A DNA stretch of 64,000 nucleotides from Streptococcus salivarius (lineage in GTDB: Bacteria > Bacillota > Bacilli > Lactobacillales > Streptococcaceae): assembly GCF_002094975.1 (NCBI RefSeq), contig NZ_CP015283.1:1473501-1537500 (forward strand), written 5' to 3'. Position 1 is the first letter of the stretch. Each line of letters begins with the position of its first letter. This document shows positions 61,796 through 64,000 of this stretch, piece after piece. A program made the position numbers and the translations under genes. The notes under the pieces were generated by a model that saw nothing but the letters and a program-made list of their open reading frames with translations, did no database searches and was not told the origin of the DNA.

Positions 61796-62449
61796 ATGAA
61801 ACGTCAATCAGCTTTGGTCGTCTTTAGTGGCGGTCAAGATTCTACTACTTGCCTATTTTGGGCTCTAAAACATTATGAAACAGTTGAATTAGTTACTTTT
61901 GCTTATGGACAACGTCATAGCTTGGAAATTGAAGTAGCTAAAGAGATTGCGCAAGAACAAGGGCTTAAACACCATGTTTTGGACATGTCTTTGCTTGGTC
62001 AAATTACTGAAAATGCTTTAACATCTGATATTGAGATTGAGGCAGAAGAAGGTGAAGTTCCTAATACCTTTGTGGACGGGCGTAACCATCTCTTCCTTTC
62101 TTTTGCAGCTGTTCTAGCTAAGCAACGTGGTATTACTGATATTGTTACGGGTGTTTGTGAGACAGACTTTTCTGGTTATCCAGACTGTCGTGATGTATTT
62201 GTCAAATCGCTTAATGTCACACTTAATCTAGCCATGGCCTATGATTTTGTTATCCAAACCCCACTCATGTGGTTGGATAAGGCTGAGACTTGGGCTTTGG
62301 CTGACCAACTAGGAGCTTTTGACTATGTTCGTGAAAAAACACTAACTTGCTATAACGGTATTATTGGAACTGGTTGCGGGGAATGCCCTGCCTGCCACTT
62401 ACGTCAAAAAGGTCTTGAAAAATATCTAGCAGAAAGAGGAGAAGCTTAA
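61796..62449 (+). CDS. queC: 7-cyano-7-deazaguanine synthase
   Basis: Converts 7-carboxy-7-deazaguanine to preQ0 with ATP and ammonia. 217 residues: PP-loop [48 protein letters not shown], and four zinc cysteines in CYNG...CGECPAC. The ATG at 61796 has AAAGAGGA upstream; an upstream in-frame extension would run through the riboswitch. TAATG overlap with queD. Confidence 0.96.
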   Translation: MKRQSALVVFSGGQDSTTCLFWALKHYETVELVTFAYGQRHSLEIEVAKEIAQEQGLKHHVLDMSLLGQITENALTSDIEIEAEEGEVPNTFVDGRNHLFLSFAAVLAKQRGITDIVTGVCETDFSGYPDCRDVFVKSLNVTLNLAMAYDFVIQTPLMWLDKAETWALADQLGAFDYVREKTLTCYNGIIGTGCGECPACHLRQKGLEKYLAERGEA

Positions 62450-62892
62450 TGTTCTTTGCACCGAAAGAAATCAAAAAAGAAACAGGTGAGTCCTTGGTTT
62501 ACAATCCTCACCGTACAATGGTTTCTAAAGAGTTTACTTTTGATGCTGCCCACCATCTCTTTAATTATGAAGGTAAATGTAAATCACTTCATGGTCATAC
62601 CTACCATCTTCAGATTGCAGTAAGTGGCTACTTGGATGAGCGTGGCATGACCTATGATTTTGGTGACCTTAAGCGCATTTATAAGGACCATTTGGAACCT
62701 CACTTAGATCACCGTTATCTCAATGAGACATTGCCTTATATGAATACAACTGCGGAAAATATGGTTTTCTGGATTTTCCAGACGACGAGTCAACATTTGC
62801 CAGAGGAGAGAGGACTTCGTTTGGAATATGTGCGTCTTTATGAAACACCAACAGCCTTCGCAGAGTTTAGACGGGAGTGGTTGGATGACTAG
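62449..62892 (+). CDS. queD: 6-carboxy-5,6,7,8-tetrahydropterin synthase
   Basis: Makes 6-carboxytetrahydropterin from dihydroneopterin triphosphate. 147 residues: zinc His residues in DAAHHLF and LHGHTYHL, catalytic Cys in GKCKSLHGH, and LDHRYLNETLP. It overlaps queE by 8 bases. The enzyme starting the pathway (FolE) is not in the window. Confidence 0.95.
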   Translation: MFFAPKEIKKETGESLVYNPHRTMVSKEFTFDAAHHLFNYEGKCKSLHGHTYHLQIAVSGYLDERGMTYDFGDLKRIYKDHLEPHLDHRYLNETLPYMNTTAENMVFWIFQTTSQHLPEERGLRLEYVRLYETPTAFAEFRREWLDD

Positions 62893-63601
62893 AGAACGTG
62901 TACTCAAACTGCCAGTACTTGAAATTTTTGGACCGACCTTTCAAGGGGAAGGCCGAGCTATCGGGCAAAAGACCATGTTTGTAAGGACAGCAGGATGTGA
63001 TTACCATTGTGATTGGTGTGATTCTGCCTTTACTTGGGATGGGTCAGAGAAGCCAACACGTATGACAGCTGATGAAGTTATTGAAGCTTTGGATGCGCTA
63101 GGAACTTACGACTATGTCACTCTTTCTGGAGGGAACCCAGCTCTTTTAGCGGCAAATATGGCTGAACTCGTTTCAAAACTCAAGGCTAGAGGAGTAACTT
63201 TGGCCGTTGAGACACAGGGTTCTCGCTGGCAGGAGTGGTTAAAGGATATTGATCAAGTAACCTTAAGTCCTAAACCACCATCATCCAAGATGGAAGTCAA
63301 TATGGAAACCCTTGACTTTATTGTTTCACAACTTGATCCTGATAAAGTTACCTTTAAGGTTCCTGTTTTCGACGATGATGATTTAGCCTTTGCTAAAATG
63401 ATTCAAGAACGTTATCAGCCAGATGTCATGTTTCTTTCGGCTGGTAATCCTGAACCGAAAGCAGAAGGTAATATTGTCCAACATCAATTAGATCGCCTCA
63501 AAGAGCTTTGGGAGACAGTAGCCGCTGACGACTCGTGGGGCAATGTGCGTGTTCTCCCTCAGCTTCATACTCTACTCTATGATAATGAGCGCGGTGTCTA
63601 A
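62885..63601 (+). CDS. queE: 7-carboxy-7-deazaguanine synthase
   Basis: Radical SAM enzyme forming 7-carboxy-7-deazaguanine. 238 residues; the Fe-S motif is CDYHCDWCDSAF (CxxxCxxC), preceded by the QueE opening EIFGPTFQGEGRAIGQKTMFVRT. VTLSGGNPAL is the SAM GGE-like motif. The start at 62885 lies inside the end of queD; the frame could extend to 62828 inside queD but the protein matches from MTRERVLKLPV. Confidence 0.95.
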   Translation: MTRERVLKLPVLEIFGPTFQGEGRAIGQKTMFVRTAGCDYHCDWCDSAFTWDGSEKPTRMTADEVIEALDALGTYDYVTLSGGNPALLAANMAELVSKLKARGVTLAVETQGSRWQEWLKDIDQVTLSPKPPSSKMEVNMETLDFIVSQLDPDKVTFKVPVFDDDDLAFAKMIQERYQPDVMFLSAGNPEPKAEGNIVQHQLDRLKELWETVAADDSWGNVRVLPQLHTLLYDNERGV

Positions 63602-63723
63602 TCTTCACATTCTATAAGCTTAGAATTGATAGTATTTTTACTTTTTTAATGATTAACATTAGAAATTTAGATTAAAAATTGACCACATAAAGGTCTATAA
63701 AAATTAACAGCAAAGGAAGAAAA

Positions 63724-64000
63724 ATGTCACAACAAGAAGAAATGAAAAACCTCACTCTCCTTGGTAATAAGGAGACACCTTATATTTTTGAATACTCTCC
63801 ACAAGTCTTGGAGTCTTTTGATAATCGTCATACTGATAATGATTACTTTATCAAATTCAACTGTCCAGAATTTACGTCACTTTGTCCTATTACTGGGCAA
63901 CCTGATTTTGCCAGTATTTATATTTCTTATATTCCAGACCAGCTTTGCGTTGAGTCTAAATCTCTAAAGCTTTACCTATTTAGTTACCGTAATCACGGAG
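63724..64000 (+). CDS. queF: NADPH-dependent 7-cyano-7-deazaguanine reductase, 5' part
   Basis: Reduces preQ0 to preQ1. The first 92 residues are present and the gene continues beyond the window. The catalytic Cys is in [13 protein letters not shown], and the substrate-binding Glu lies in [18 protein letters not shown]. This is the short, unimodular YkvM-type form. AAAGGAAG precedes the ATG. The 122-base gap after queE contains a hairpin (TTCTA/TAGAA) and a GACC/GGTC stem, so queF could have its own control in addition to the riboswitch. Confidence 0.95.
   Translation, partial: MSQQEEMKNLTLLGNKETPYIFEYSPQVLESFDNRHTDNDYFIKFNCPEFTSLCPITGQPDFASIYISYIPDQLCVESKSLKLYLFSYRNHG

Noticed and set aside
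1-64000. CRISPR arrays, prophage, toxin-antitoxin or defence genes, tRNA and rRNA
   Set aside because: No repeat-spacer pattern, phage module, cloverleaf or ribosomal RNA sequence was noticed; the only mobile element is the ISL3 copy.

Overview
The window is ordinary core chromosome of a low-GC Gram-positive coccus. Gene content and order point to a streptococcus, most likely of the salivarius/thermophilus group: gyrA-srtA, prfA-prmC-Sua5-GNAT-glyA, dltXABCD, ciaRH, a pdp-deoC-cdd-bmpA-nupABC nucleoside operon, dinG-DUF5590-aspC-asnS, and one intact ISL3-family insertion sequence resembling those of S. thermophilus. The species call is inference from recognised gene order, not from a database search. 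I found no rRNA or tRNA genes, CRISPR array, prophage or defence island.

Layout. 1-5.4 kb: the 3' part of gyrA, sortase A, a VOC protein, a secreted DUF1002 protein and an unusual NRAMP-like transporter. 5.5-8.6 kb (minus strand): ribosomal protein L31 type B, ApbE, a DHH phosphoesterase and a YghU-type glutathione transferase. 8.8-16.5 kb: adenosine deaminase, thymidine kinase, the prfA-to-glyA translation cluster, a nucleoid protein and a lysozyme-like protein. 16.6-24.7 kb: a heterodimeric ABC exporter, then the complete D-alanylation operon including the 43-residue dltX. 24.8-29.4 kb (minus): a Ca2+ P-type ATPase and a fused PabB-PabC. 29.5-33.5 kb: a small membrane protein, then metE and metF behind two MET-boxes. 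33.6-37.9 kb (minus): phosphoglucomutase, and coaB-coaC with two paralogous ECF S components. 38.1-42.1 kb: fhs and ciaRH. 42.1-43.4 kb (minus): rpsT and coaA. 43.5-51.2 kb: nucleoside salvage and uptake. 51.2-52.7 kb: the insertion sequence. 52.7-59.6 kb: an MBL hydrolase, dinG, aspartate aminotransferase, asnS and a lipoprotein. 59.7-61.6 kb: an MFS transporter and RidA. 61.7-64 kb: queCDE and the start of queF behind a preQ1-I riboswitch.

How the genes fit together. One-carbon and methionine metabolism recurs (glyA, fhs, metF, metE, pabB). CoA synthesis (coaA, coaB, coaC) sits with probable vitamin uptake. Nucleoside uptake feeds pdp, deoC, cdd, add and tdk. Cell-envelope functions are dlt, srtA, pgm and ciaRH.

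The most interesting signals are regulatory. Five genes (coaA, coaB, pabB, an MBL hydrolase and dinG) have a good -10 box only 6-9 bases before the start codon, so their mRNAs should be leaderless or nearly so. Probable CodY boxes lie at the NRAMP-like gene (two), ridA and pgm; pgm also has a near-consensus cre site. A perfect PurBox precedes fhs. I do not see a clearly undescribed multi-gene system here.
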